NCBI GenBank assembly: GCA_018060905.1
Contig: JAGOVD010000004.1
Coordinates: forward strand, 1 to 27,832
Source: Minisyncoccota bacterium
Lineage (GTDB): Bacteria; Patescibacteriota; Minisyncoccia; Phycocordibacterales; UBA9973
Direction: 5' to 3'
DNA length: 27,832 bases
Shown here: positions 15,412-21,912 of the stretch, piece after piece
Position numbering within the stretch: the stretch's first letter is position 1
Layout: each line of letters opens with the position of its first letter
The notes under the pieces: generated by a model
Database searches by the model: none
What the model was told of the DNA's origin: nothing
Seen by the model: the letters and a program-made list of their open reading frames with translations, nothing else
Program-made: the position numbers and the translations under genes

Positions 15412-15918
15412 TTATTCAATATTCTTTGTAAAAATACCCCAGGCATATCTTTTCTCGTCAGTTCGTCTTTCAATCTCCCTAAGACTTTGAACTCCTACAT
15501 GGAAACTGAGACTTCGATTATTGAGAGGTTCAAGGCAAATCTCTCCAACGACTTCAAGATACCCTGACTTTTTTAATTCAGAAAAACAGTAGTCTTCAAA
15601 AGACTTAATTATATGTGTACCTTTTATTTTGTTCTTTAACGCTATGTGTTTCCAAAAAAATACAGAAGAAGCAGTCCCAGTTAATTTTAATTCTTTAAAT
15701 TTCTCTGGAGTAATAGGACACCCTGTGAGGTATCCTTCTATTGCTCTAGTTTCTTCATTTTGGATGACAAAAGTAATATTGGCATCATTTTTCAGATACG
15801 AATCATCCACTGGATTTACTAAGAATCCGTATTTTAAGTCCGTATTCTGACTAATAAGATTTTCATTTTGAATTTCAATAATTTCTTTGAAATCTTCTTC
15901 AATAGCTGGACGAAACAT
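15412..15918 (-). CDS. GNAT-family N-acetyltransferase
   Basis: GNAT enzymes transfer an acetyl group from acetyl-CoA to amines. This 168-residue protein starts FRPAIEEDFKEIIEIQNENL, typical of the family's N-terminal strand and helix. It has a central GYLTGCPI strand region and ends with the characteristic EPLNNRSLSFHVGVQSL, matching the P-x-N-x-x-S-x-x-F-H-x-x-x-G-F pattern. The acetyl-CoA loop is poorly conserved (KNKIKGTHIIKSF in place of R/Q-x-x-G-x-G/A), so activity is plausible but unproven. Substrate is unknown. A minus-strand TAAACT (15930-15925) ends 6 nt before the ATG. Confidence 0.75.
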   Translation of the reverse strand: MFRPAIEEDFKEIIEIQNENLISQNTDLKYGFLVNPVDDSYLKNDANITFVIQNEETRAIEGYLTGCPITPEKFKELKLTGTASSVFFWKHIALKNKIKGTHIIKSFEDYCFSELKKSGYLEVVGEICLEPLNNRSLSFHVGVQSLREIERRTDEKRYAWGIFTKNIE

Positions 15919-15938
15919 ACTGAAAGTTTAACACGGCT

Positions 15939-15959
15939 TGCCCCAAACCTTAGAGGATG
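15939..15959 (+). repeat. Island boundary repeat, degenerate copy R3
   Basis: TGCCCCAAACCTTAGAGGATG matches the core of R1 at all but two positions, in the same orientation. The flanks have diverged. It lies between the start of the GNAT gene and the stop of the next orphan gene. Confidence 0.7.
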
Positions 15960-16002
15960 CTCCCAGATTGTACAAATCGCAATCCCCGGAAGGGGTTCGG
16001 AA

Positions 16003-16440
16003 TTACCTAGATTGATCCTCAAACTGCTTAACAATTTCTTGAAATTTCTCTTTAATTTCAGCGACGGTTGTTTTTTTAGTAACAGGGATAGTAATTTTTA
16101 CCCACTTAATTTTTTCATAAAACTGCTGCTCACTGATCCCGTCTCCGTATAATGTCTCAGCAAGTTTTTTATTTGATTCATTCAATGAGTTGTAATCCAA
16201 AATTAGGTAACATTCTCCTTCCGCTACATCTTTTTTATTCGCTGAAGAGGCTACGGTTTTAATTCCTTTTTCCAAGAAAGATTTTGCCGCATCAAGGATT
16301 GGATATTCAACCAGGGTTTCTAAATGACTACTACTTTCAGAAACATACATTCCTTGTTCAATAGGCTCAACTTCAGATAATAATGCCGAGTCGACATAGG
16401 TTTTAAACTCGTGATTAATTTCGAACCTTTTTTGTTCCAT
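16003..16440 (-). CDS. Orphan soluble protein with a coiled-coil-like C-terminus
   Basis: This 145-residue protein is not recognised. A central segment (ETLVEYPILDAAKSFLEKG, then KTVASSANKKD and CYLILDYNSLNESNK) suggests an alpha/beta fold; the C-terminus (TTVAEIKEKFQEIVKQFEDQ) is a likely amphipathic helix. The ATG at 16440 is chosen because a minus-strand extended -10 TGGTACAAT (hexamer 16452-16447) ends exactly 6 nt upstream; the longer frame to 16515 would overlap the recJ promoter and start region. It is the last gene of the AT-rich island before recJ. Confidence 0.6.
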   Translation of the reverse strand: MEQKRFEINHEFKTYVDSALLSEVEPIEQGMYVSESSSHLETLVEYPILDAAKSFLEKGIKTVASSANKKDVAEGECYLILDYNSLNESNKKLAETLYGDGISEQQFYEKIKWVKITIPVTKKTTVAEIKEKFQEIVKQFEDQSR

Positions 16441-16510
16441 TGCAAAATTGTACCAGAAATTAGCTTTTTCTCTTGCTCCAATGCCTAGAATCGAACTTTT
16501 GGGCGCGTGG

Positions 16511-16516
16511 TACAAT
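16511..16516 (+). promoter_or_regulatory. Extended -10 element of recJ
   Basis: TGGTACAAT (hexamer 16511-16516) ends 7 nt before the ATG at 16524; it is the same arrangement as the divergent gene on the other side of the gap. Confidence 0.55.
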
Positions 16517-16523
16517 GGTAGCC

Positions 16524-18176
16524 ATGCTATCGACCCTTCCGACGCCGGCGGAGCTTGAGATACTCCTTGCGAAACGGCTCAATCTCTCGACAGGCGAACA
16601 TCAGGCATTTATCTCGCCTACATATTCACTGGGAGACCTTTTTGCATTTACGGATATGAAAATCGCAGTTGCGCGACTGTACAAAGCGGTGAGTGATGGT
16701 GAGCACATCGGCATCTATGCCGACTATGACTGTGATGGTATTCCGGGGGCAGTGGTGTTGATCGATTTATTTAAAAAACTCGGCATCATGGATCGCGTCC
16801 ATGTGTACATCCCAGATCGCCATGATGAAGGCTATGGTGTGAGCAAGATTGGTATCGATGCACTTGAAGCAAAAGGTGTCACACTCATGATCACCGTCGA
16901 TGTTGGTATCACTGCCATCGCACAGATCGCTGACGCACAGTCACGCGGTATCGATGTCATCCTCACTGACCATCATGCTCCATTGCCTGAGCTCCCTGCA
17001 GCATTCGCTGTCGTGCATCCTGCAAAAGGAACCTATGTGAACCAAGATCCGTGTGGAGCGGCAGTCACATTTTATTTGGTCTGTGCATTCCTGCAGAAAC
17101 ACCGTGCGGAGTTTGATATACCTGAAGGGTGGGAGAAGTGGCTGCTGGACCTCGTCGGCTTTGCAACACTCTCTGACATGGTGCCATTGCGGGGAGAGAA
17201 TCGTATGCTTGCTGCATACGGGCTCCACGTCATGCGCAAAACTCGTCGCATCGGACTTCAGACACTACTCGCCAAGAACAATCTCTCGCTCCAGATGCTC
17301 ACCGAGACTGACCTCACGTTTACCCTTGCACCTCGCTTGAACGCTGCATCTCGTATGGACACTCCGATGCTTGCCTACGAACTCCTCTCGACTGATGACA
17401 ATGCGCAAGCACTCACCATTGTGCAGCGACTCGATACGATCAACAACGAACGCAAGACACTGGTGGCGCGTATTGTGAAGGATGCACATGCAAGTCTCGC
17501 GCATCGCGAACTCGCAGGAGGACTCGGTGCAATTGTCGTCATCGGCAACCCGGAATGGCGTCCAGCAGTGCTCGGACTTGTGGCCAATAAACTCCAAGAA
17601 AAGTACGGCAAATCATTTTTCGTCTGGGGTGAAGGGGGAGATGGCTCGATCAAAGGCTCGTGTCGGATGATTTCCGAGCACCATGCAGCGCTCCTCTTTC
17701 AAGCACTACCCGACGGTATGATGCTCCACGCAGGTGGACACCAAGCCGCTGGCGGATTCTCTATCGCCAAAGAAAAAGTACACTTCCTCGAAGAAGCTTT
17801 GAACGCTGCGATTGCAACGGTGGGTCATGAAGAGGAAATTTCGGCAGTACTTGATACGATAGTGCTCCCGCTCGCCAGTGCGAGCACTCGACATCTCGCA
17901 GTCGTCCGCAAGTTTGCACCATTTGGCGTCGGCAACACAGAGCCATACTTTGCATTTGAAAATGTCACGATCGTGAGTACCAAGATGTTTGGCAAAAACA
18001 AAGAGCACATCGAGTGCGTCATTCGCGATGATACTGGCTCTGCGACCGCGTTTACATTCTTTGCAGATGATGCGCTCATCACCAAGCTCACGGCCGGCAC
18101 CACGCTCACTATCATCGGCACTATCGAAGCCGGCTGGCGCGGGGGAGTGCGAATCAGGATACAAGAAGTGCGATAG
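16524..18176 (+). CDS. recJ: Single-stranded-DNA-specific exonuclease RecJ
   Basis: RecJ degrades single-stranded DNA 5' to 3' in recombination and repair. The 550-residue protein has the DHH-family motifs: DYDCDG at 67-72, the DVGITA segment, and TDHH with D149-H150-H151. The DHHA1 domain motif GGHQAAGGF is at 404-412. A C-terminal OB-type region follows (FAPFGVGNTEPYFAFENVTI to the end), as is normal for RecJ. The start at 16524 fits the -10 spacing; an ATG at 16515 would overlap the -10 box. The stop codon abuts the stop of the convergent DUF1003 gene with no gap and no terminator. Confidence 0.93.
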   Translation: MLSTLPTPAELEILLAKRLNLSTGEHQAFISPTYSLGDLFAFTDMKIAVARLYKAVSDGEHIGIYADYDCDGIPGAVVLIDLFKKLGIMDRVHVYIPDRHDEGYGVSKIGIDALEAKGVTLMITVDVGITAIAQIADAQSRGIDVILTDHHAPLPELPAAFAVVHPAKGTYVNQDPCGAAVTFYLVCAFLQKHRAEFDIPEGWEKWLLDLVGFATLSDMVPLRGENRMLAAYGLHVMRKTRRIGLQTLLAKNNLSLQMLTETDLTFTLAPRLNAASRMDTPMLAYELLSTDDNAQALTIVQRLDTINNERKTLVARIVKDAHASLAHRELAGGLGAIVVIGNPEWRPAVLGLVANKLQEKYGKSFFVWGEGGDGSIKGSCRMISEHHAALLFQALPDGMMLHAGGHQAAGGFSIAKEKVHFLEEALNAAIATVGHEEEISAVLDTIVLPLASASTRHLAVVRKFAPFGVGNTEPYFAFENVTIVSTKMFGKNKEHIECVIRDDTGSATAFTFFADDALITKLTAGTTLTIIGTIEAGWRGGVRIRIQEVR

Positions 18177-18605
18177 TTATTTTTTCTCCAATATCGCGAT
18201 AATCTTGTCGAGTTTGTCGGCTTCGATAGAGTCGAGGCGGGTCATGAGTTGTTCGATTTCTTCTTTGGCAGCGACATTGGTCTCATAATCCTGGGTTGCT
18301 TGGACACGGTCACGTGCGCTCTGTCGGTTCTGACTGATGAGGATAAATGTTGAGAGGAAGATTGCTTCAAGCGACACAATCATCGTGAGGAGTCCAAACG
18401 GATACGGCTCCGCCTTGAGATATATCCAGAGGAAGAACCAGATCACGTGGATGAAGAAAAACGTCCATGATCCTGCTGCATCCGAGATGGTGTCAGCGAT
18501 ACGTTGACCGACGGTGCGAGATGCGACCTCACGTTCGTGCCAGTTGCGCACCTGGCGTACCTTGCGTTGTGCCTTTGCCCGCATGTCTTTGGTTGCTTGT
18601 TCCAT
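18177..18605 (-). CDS. DUF1003 membrane protein
   Basis: This 142-residue protein matches DUF1003: an N-terminal amphipathic region (REVASRTVGQRIADTISDAAG), then SWTFFFIHVIWFFLWIYL and a second membrane segment (FGLLTMIVSLEAIFLSTFILIS), followed by QNRQSARDRVQATQDYETN, the family's signature region. The C-terminus is a coiled-coil-like helix (EEIEQLMTRLDSIEADKLDK). Function of the family is unsettled. The start codon is at the base of a long inverted repeat and is preceded by a possible leaderless 36-residue ORF, suggesting translational control. Confidence 0.88.
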   Translation of the reverse strand: MEQATKDMRAKAQRKVRQVRNWHEREVASRTVGQRIADTISDAAGSWTFFFIHVIWFFLWIYLKAEPYPFGLLTMIVSLEAIFLSTFILISQNRQSARDRVQATQDYETNVAAKEEIEQLMTRLDSIEADKLDKIIAILEKK

Positions 18606-18717
18606 CCCGTTTAGAAGCAGGTCGCGGTCACCGCGGCACGTGCTTGAGTTATGTGAATAATAGATGTATTGACCATATTGTATATCTCCCTTCCGCGACC
18701 GCGGCTTCTAACGGGAT
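18604..18717. repeat. Long inverted repeat around the DUF1003 start codon
   Basis: Arms 18604-18627 and 18693-18717 are complementary except for a one-base bulge and a small internal mismatch (shared blocks ATCCCGTT, AGAAGC and GGTCGCGG), separated by 65 nt. In a minus-strand transcript the 3' arm ends with the first two bases of the DUF1003 ATG, so the hairpin would hide the start. Confidence 0.8.
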
Positions 18718-18721
18718 CCAT
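18611..18721 (-). CDS. Possible leaderless 36-residue leader peptide before the DUF1003 gene
   Basis: A minus-strand ATG at 18721 opens a 36-codon frame (begins MDPVRSRGRGREIYN, ends AAVTATCF) that stops at 18611, five nucleotides before the DUF1003 ATG. A minus-strand TATAGT (18733-18728, inside the palindrome GTACTATAGTAC) ends exactly 6 nt before this ATG, as at other genes in this window. Translation of the frame would run through both arms of the inverted repeat and could open the hairpin that hides the DUF1003 start. The peptide itself has no recognisable domain; its role, if real, would be regulatory. Confidence 0.35.
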   Translation of the reverse strand: MDPVRSRGRGREIYNMVNTSIIHITQARAAVTATCF

Positions 18722-18740
18722 ATATGTACTATAGTACTGC

Positions 18741-18769
18741 TATACTGTCTGAATGAAAAGCGCTACACT
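18741..18769 (+). promoter_or_regulatory. Two overlapping -10 elements for the 18776 gene
   Basis: Extended TGCTATACT (hexamer 18741-18746) lies 6 nt before an ATG at 18753, and TACACT (18764-18769) lies 6 nt before the gene's ATG at 18776. Both would give leaderless starts. Confidence 0.45.
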
Positions 18770-18782
18770 TGTCCTATGGTAA
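18753..18782 (+). CDS. Possible 9-residue leader peptide (MKSATLVLW)
   Basis: ATG at 18753 is 6 nt after TATACT. The frame ends at a TAA (18780-18782) that overlaps the next gene's start as ATGGTAA. The geometry suggests translational coupling, but nine codons could be chance. Confidence 0.25.
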   Translation: MKSATLVLW

Positions 18783-19228
18783 CCAAAGAACTTATCTCGT
18801 ACGTCAATCAACAGATTGGAGAAGGAAAGACAAGAGATCAAATCAGGTTAGGACTTATCCAAACCGGAGGATGGCGTACGGAGGATATCGAAGAAGTATT
18901 TATGGGTCTCGGGAGCATGACTCCTCAGTCTCGAAAGAAGGTAGGGAGTAGGTCTTGGCTCTTGTCAGGAGGTATTTTTATTATTATCGGACTCTTGCCG
19001 TTTTTTGTACTACTCATAGCCGGGTTTGGGTTAGTACTCTTTTTTGTGAGCATATTTTTTGGTGGGATGCGTGAGAGTATTGTGGGACAAATTGGTGGAT
19101 TTCTTTTAATGTCTATAAAATCTTTTGAAATTATTGGATTCAAAACGATTGGGATAGGTATGGTCGTTTCTATTGCGCTTGGCATAATCCTACTTATCGT
19201 CAACAAAAGAAAAAGGAATACTATATAA
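18776..19228 (+). CDS. Small membrane protein with an N-terminal helical CPR-type domain
   Basis: This 150-residue protein begins ELISYVNQQIGEGKTRDQIR, followed by GLIQTGGWRTEDIEEVF. This is a short helical module common at the N-termini of Parcubacterial membrane proteins (family impression; pattern LIxYIxxQ...GWxxxDIxxxF). Three hydrophobic segments follow (about residues 60-80, 80-100 and 120-143), ending with a basic tail KRKRNT. No enzymatic motif is seen. The ATG at 18776 is supported by TACACT-N6-ATG; the frame is open further upstream but without gene-like content. rnhA follows 17 nt downstream. Confidence 0.65.
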   Translation: MVTKELISYVNQQIGEGKTRDQIRLGLIQTGGWRTEDIEEVFMGLGSMTPQSRKKVGSRSWLLSGGIFIIIGLLPFFVLLIAGFGLVLFFVSIFFGGMRESIVGQIGGFLLMSIKSFEIIGFKTIGIGMVVSIALGIILLIVNKRKRNTI

Positions 19229-19245
19229 TCAAGTACGCATATCTT

Positions 19246-19962
19246 ATGAAAAACGAAATCACTCTCTATACCGACGGCGCTTCCCGTGGCAATCCAGGGC
19301 CTGGGGGGTGGGGCGCGATAATTATTGGACCAAAGAATGCAGTGGAGCTCGCAGGTGCAAAGAAGCCTGCTACGAACAATCAAATGGAACTCGAAGCGGT
19401 GATCCAAGGATTGCGATATATACAGGAGCAGTCGGGTGATGCGACGGTCGCACTTCACGCGGACTCACGCTATGTATTGAACGGCATTGAGAAATGGCTC
19501 GATGGATGGGTGCGCAAAGGGTGGGTGACGATGGCCAAGAAACCAGTGGAGAACAAGGGACAGTGGGAAGAGCTCCTCGCCCTGCGTGATCACTTCGGCA
19601 AGAAACTCAAACTCGTCAAAGTTGATGGTCATTCTGGGCATCTCTACAACGACCGCTGTGACGAGCTCGCTGTCATGGCTGCACTCAATAAAAATCCACA
19701 CCTCTTCGAAGGCGCCATCGTCGAGTACGATAGGTACTTGAAAGAAAATCCTCCAATATCCGAAAAGAAATCTCCGTCAAAAGCAAAGACGGGTCCGGCA
19801 TATTCATATGTTTCACTCGTGGGCGGCAGTGTGTACGCAGACAAAGACTGGGCAACCTGCGAAAAGCGCGTCAAAGGCAAGACTGCGAAATATAAAAAAG
19901 TATTTTCAAAAGCCGAGGAGACTGATTTGATCCAGGACTACACACTGCAGTCACTATTATGA
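19246..19962 (+). CDS. rnhA: Ribonuclease HI with a C-terminal viroplasmin-like domain
   Basis: It cleaves RNA in RNA-DNA hybrids. The catalytic carboxylates are all present: Asp10 (YTDGASRGNPG), Glu48 (NNQMELEAV), Asp73 (HADSRYV) and Asp136 (DGHSGHLYNDRCD), and the core ends near residue 150. The 238-residue protein is longer than the usual 150-160. A linker rich in Lys and Ser leads to a C-terminal module (AYSYVSLVGG, then DKDWATCEKRVKGKTAKYKK) that resembles the viroplasmin or hybrid-binding domain usually found at the N-terminus of eukaryotic and some bacterial RNases H1. A TATAAT (19224-19229) overlaps the end of the upstream gene, 16 nt before the ATG. Confidence 0.92.
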   Translation: MKNEITLYTDGASRGNPGPGGWGAIIIGPKNAVELAGAKKPATNNQMELEAVIQGLRYIQEQSGDATVALHADSRYVLNGIEKWLDGWVRKGWVTMAKKPVENKGQWEELLALRDHFGKKLKLVKVDGHSGHLYNDRCDELAVMAALNKNPHLFEGAIVEYDRYLKENPPISEKKSPSKAKTGPAYSYVSLVGGSVYADKDWATCEKRVKGKTAKYKKVFSKAEETDLIQDYTLQSLL

Positions 19963-19973
19963 TTCAAAATAAA

Positions 19974-19995
19974 AAAGCCAAATTAATTTGGCTTT
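19974..19995 (-). terminator. Palindromic terminator of the 20019 gene
   Basis: AAAGCCAAATTAATTTGGCTTT is a perfect palindrome. On the minus strand it continues into TTTATTTTG. It lies between two convergent genes and may also end rnhA transcripts. Confidence 0.7.
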
Positions 19996-20018
19996 AAAAT
20001 AATAATTTGAAATACACG

Positions 20019-20390
20019 TCACTGCTTTAAAGATTTTGGATCGGGTAGGCCGAACAATACTCTTTCTTCGGGTGTTAATTTTTCCAAGGCGACTGCCATG
20101 AGCTTTCTTTTCTCTTCCTCCTCTTTAATAATCGCTACTGGTTGATCGTATCTGGAATCCAATAATACGAAATATTTTCCGTCAGTAAGGATGTCTACAG
20201 GTATAGCACTAAAGTGGGTATTGTGCTTATTTTGTGAGGTGAATACCTCAGCAAGCGAACCATTTTTATAAAGGCCAAGCGGTCGAAAATTTTTCCCGTC
20301 CTCGTCACCCTTTAAGACCATGGTCATCTGAGTCACTTTGAAGTCTTTAAGATCTTTTCCTCGAAGGAGTGCTGGATTTACTGTTTCCAT
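20019..20390 (-). CDS. Orphan soluble protein (123 residues)
   Basis: No domain is recognised. The N-terminal two-thirds reads like a small beta-rich fold (TQMTMVLKGDEDGKNFRPLG, then SAIPVDILTDGKYFVLLDSR). The C-terminus is a charged helix (IIKEEEEKRKLMAVALEKLT) ending EERVLFGLPDPKSLKQ. There is no signal peptide. It has a consensus-like promoter (TTGACA-N16-TAGTAT), an A-rich leader of about 14-15 nt and its own terminator. It is more AT-rich than the flanking rnhA and comEC genes, so it may be an insertion. Confidence 0.55.
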   Translation of the reverse strand: METVNPALLRGKDLKDFKVTQMTMVLKGDEDGKNFRPLGLYKNGSLAEVFTSQNKHNTHFSAIPVDILTDGKYFVLLDSRYDQPVAIIKEEEEKRKLMAVALEKLTPEERVLFGLPDPKSLKQ

Positions 20391-20409
20391 ATATTTTTAA
20401 TTTTTCTTG

Positions 20410-20437
20410 ATACTACTCTCTATCGATTTTCTGTCAA
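20410..20437 (-). promoter_or_regulatory. Promoter of the 20019 orphan gene
   Basis: Minus strand TTGACA (20437-20432), 16-nt spacer, TAGTAT (20415-20410), 20 nt ahead of the ATG at 20390. The end of the spacer and the -10 (AGAGTAGTAT) are identical to the promoter of the 24493 orphan gene. Confidence 0.65.
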
Positions 20438-20445
20438 TCAATCAG

Positions 20446-20451
20446 TATACT
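20446..20451 (+). promoter_or_regulatory. -10 element of comEC
   Basis: TATACT ends exactly 6 nt before the ATG at 20458, supporting that start over an upstream in-frame ATG at 20407. Confidence 0.55.
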
Positions 20452-20457
20452 TATGAC

Positions 20458-21912
20458 ATGGTTGAGCTTGTTGCACTGATGCTCACAATTGGAGCGGTGA
20501 TGTATCACAGCTTTTATACGGGAATCGAGACCGTGGTGTATGTCGGCATACTTGTTGCCCTCTCGTGTGCACTTTTCTTTCGCACCGTTCGAGGTATTTG
20601 TTTCGGACTCATACTAGGTGCAACACTCATACTCGGCGCGCTTGCACTGTGGCGCATTGATGAACCAGTTGTGGGAGAGGTCTATGGTAACCGCGCATTT
20701 GATGCAAAAGTTGTGTCAGTTGACCGACGACTTGATCGGACATTGCTCGTCGTGCGCGACGTGATGTTTGATGAACGGCTCCAGGTAAGTGTCACGGGCG
20801 TCGTTGAGCTCTTGCCAGGAGATACGGTGACTGTACGCGGTACAGTTGCTCCGCCCCAAGACTTCGTTACGGACTCAGGGCGCATATTTGGATACCAGGC
20901 ATATCTGGCGAGTAAGGGTATCGTCGGACTCGTGAACAATCCGACAGTCGTACTCGTTGACGAAGGAGCATGGTCACTGTCGCGCATTGCAACAATCATT
21001 CGCTACAGGGTTGCTGACATATTTGCACAGCATATTTCTTTTCCATTTGATGGTGTGATTGCGGGGATGCTCGTTGGATACCAGGGTGGACTTCCACAAT
21101 CAGTCCAAGACCTCTTTCGCGATACGGGCGTGCTCCATGTCCTCGTCCTCTCGGGATACAACATCACGCTCCTTGCAGGATTTCTCGGTCTCTTGTTGCG
21201 TGCGCTACCATTTCGTATACGCACTATACTGACCGTGATTGCCATCCTCATGCTCGTCCTCGTGTCAGGCGCTGGTGTCGCATCGGTGCGTGCGGGTATC
21301 ATGGGATCGATCGCACTCTTTGCGGGACTGTCGATACGGACGTACCAGCCGATTCGCGCACTCTTTGTTGCATATATACTGTTCTTTTTTATTTCACCAC
21401 ACACAGTATTTGCTGATCCGGGATTTCATCTGTCGTTTCTCGCGACGTTATTTATGGTTGCCGTTCTCCCACGTGTCGAACAATTATTTTCTTTTATTCC
21501 AAAAACTACTCATGTCGATCTGCGTGAACTCATCATGATGGCAGTATCGATACCGATATTTATGTTGCCCTATACGATGTATTTCTCCGGCAGCTTTCCA
21601 CTTGCTTCACCGCTTGCCAACATGGTGCTCGCCCTCGTCACACCTGTTGCGATGATTGCCGGCATCATCATCGTGGCCTGTGCATGGGTTGTACCACTTG
21701 CTGGATTGGTCGGGACGATCACGTCACTCGGTGGCAGATTACTCCTCTGGTTGCTCAAGCTCTCGGCACGATTGCCCCAATGGCAAACCCCAGCACTTGC
21801 GTGGTGGGGTGTCGTCATGATTTATGCCGGTATACTCGGAACACTCTTCCGAAAAGATATTGCTACTTTTGTGATGCAGCGATATAGGATGCTTCGGCAA
21901 CGGACCAATTGA
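20458..21912 (+). CDS. comEC: ComEC/Rec2-type DNA uptake channel without the metallo-beta-lactamase domain
   Basis: ComEC forms the cytoplasmic-membrane channel that takes up single-stranded DNA in natural transformation. The 484-residue protein starts with membrane segments, has an OB-like extracellular region (DAKVVSVDRRLDRTLLVVRD, then GDTVTVRGTVAPPQDF) and then the competence domain with its hallmark DTGVLHVLVLSGYNITLLAG and many further helices. Full-length ComEC proteins usually continue into a metallo-beta-lactamase domain; this one ends after the last helix. That domain is very probably encoded by the separate gene at 22481. The last 50 bp overlap the 3' end of the convergent sod gene. 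Confidence 0.88.
   Translation: MVELVALMLTIGAVMYHSFYTGIETVVYVGILVALSCALFFRTVRGICFGLILGATLILGALALWRIDEPVVGEVYGNRAFDAKVVSVDRRLDRTLLVVRDVMFDERLQVSVTGVVELLPGDTVTVRGTVAPPQDFVTDSGRIFGYQAYLASKGIVGLVNNPTVVLVDEGAWSLSRIATIIRYRVADIFAQHISFPFDGVIAGMLVGYQGGLPQSVQDLFRDTGVLHVLVLSGYNITLLAGFLGLLLRALPFRIRTILTVIAILMLVLVSGAGVASVRAGIMGSIALFAGLSIRTYQPIRALFVAYILFFFISPHTVFADPGFHLSFLATLFMVAVLPRVEQLFSFIPKTTHVDLRELIMMAVSIPIFMLPYTMYFSGSFPLASPLANMVLALVTPVAMIAGIIIVACAWVVPLAGLVGTITSLGGRLLLWLLKLSARLPQWQTPALAWWGVVMIYAGILGTLFRKDIATFVMQRYRMLRQRTN

Noticed and set aside
14954..15966. Integron attC sites at the island repeats
   Set aside because: The core CGTTAG and the gene-plus-repeat layout suggest it, but GTTRRRY is not matched (GTTAGAG), R3 has CTT instead of GTT, no RYYYAAC partner at attC spacing was found, similarity continues past the supposed crossover, and no integrase is in the window.
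16440..16540. tRNA or tRNA remnant at the island-recJ border
   Set aside because: GGTACAATGGTAGCC resembles a D arm and the minus strand has GTTCGATTC like a T loop, but they are on opposite strands and the T stem pairs at only two positions; no anticodon arm or acceptor stem forms. The bases are explained by the recJ extended -10.
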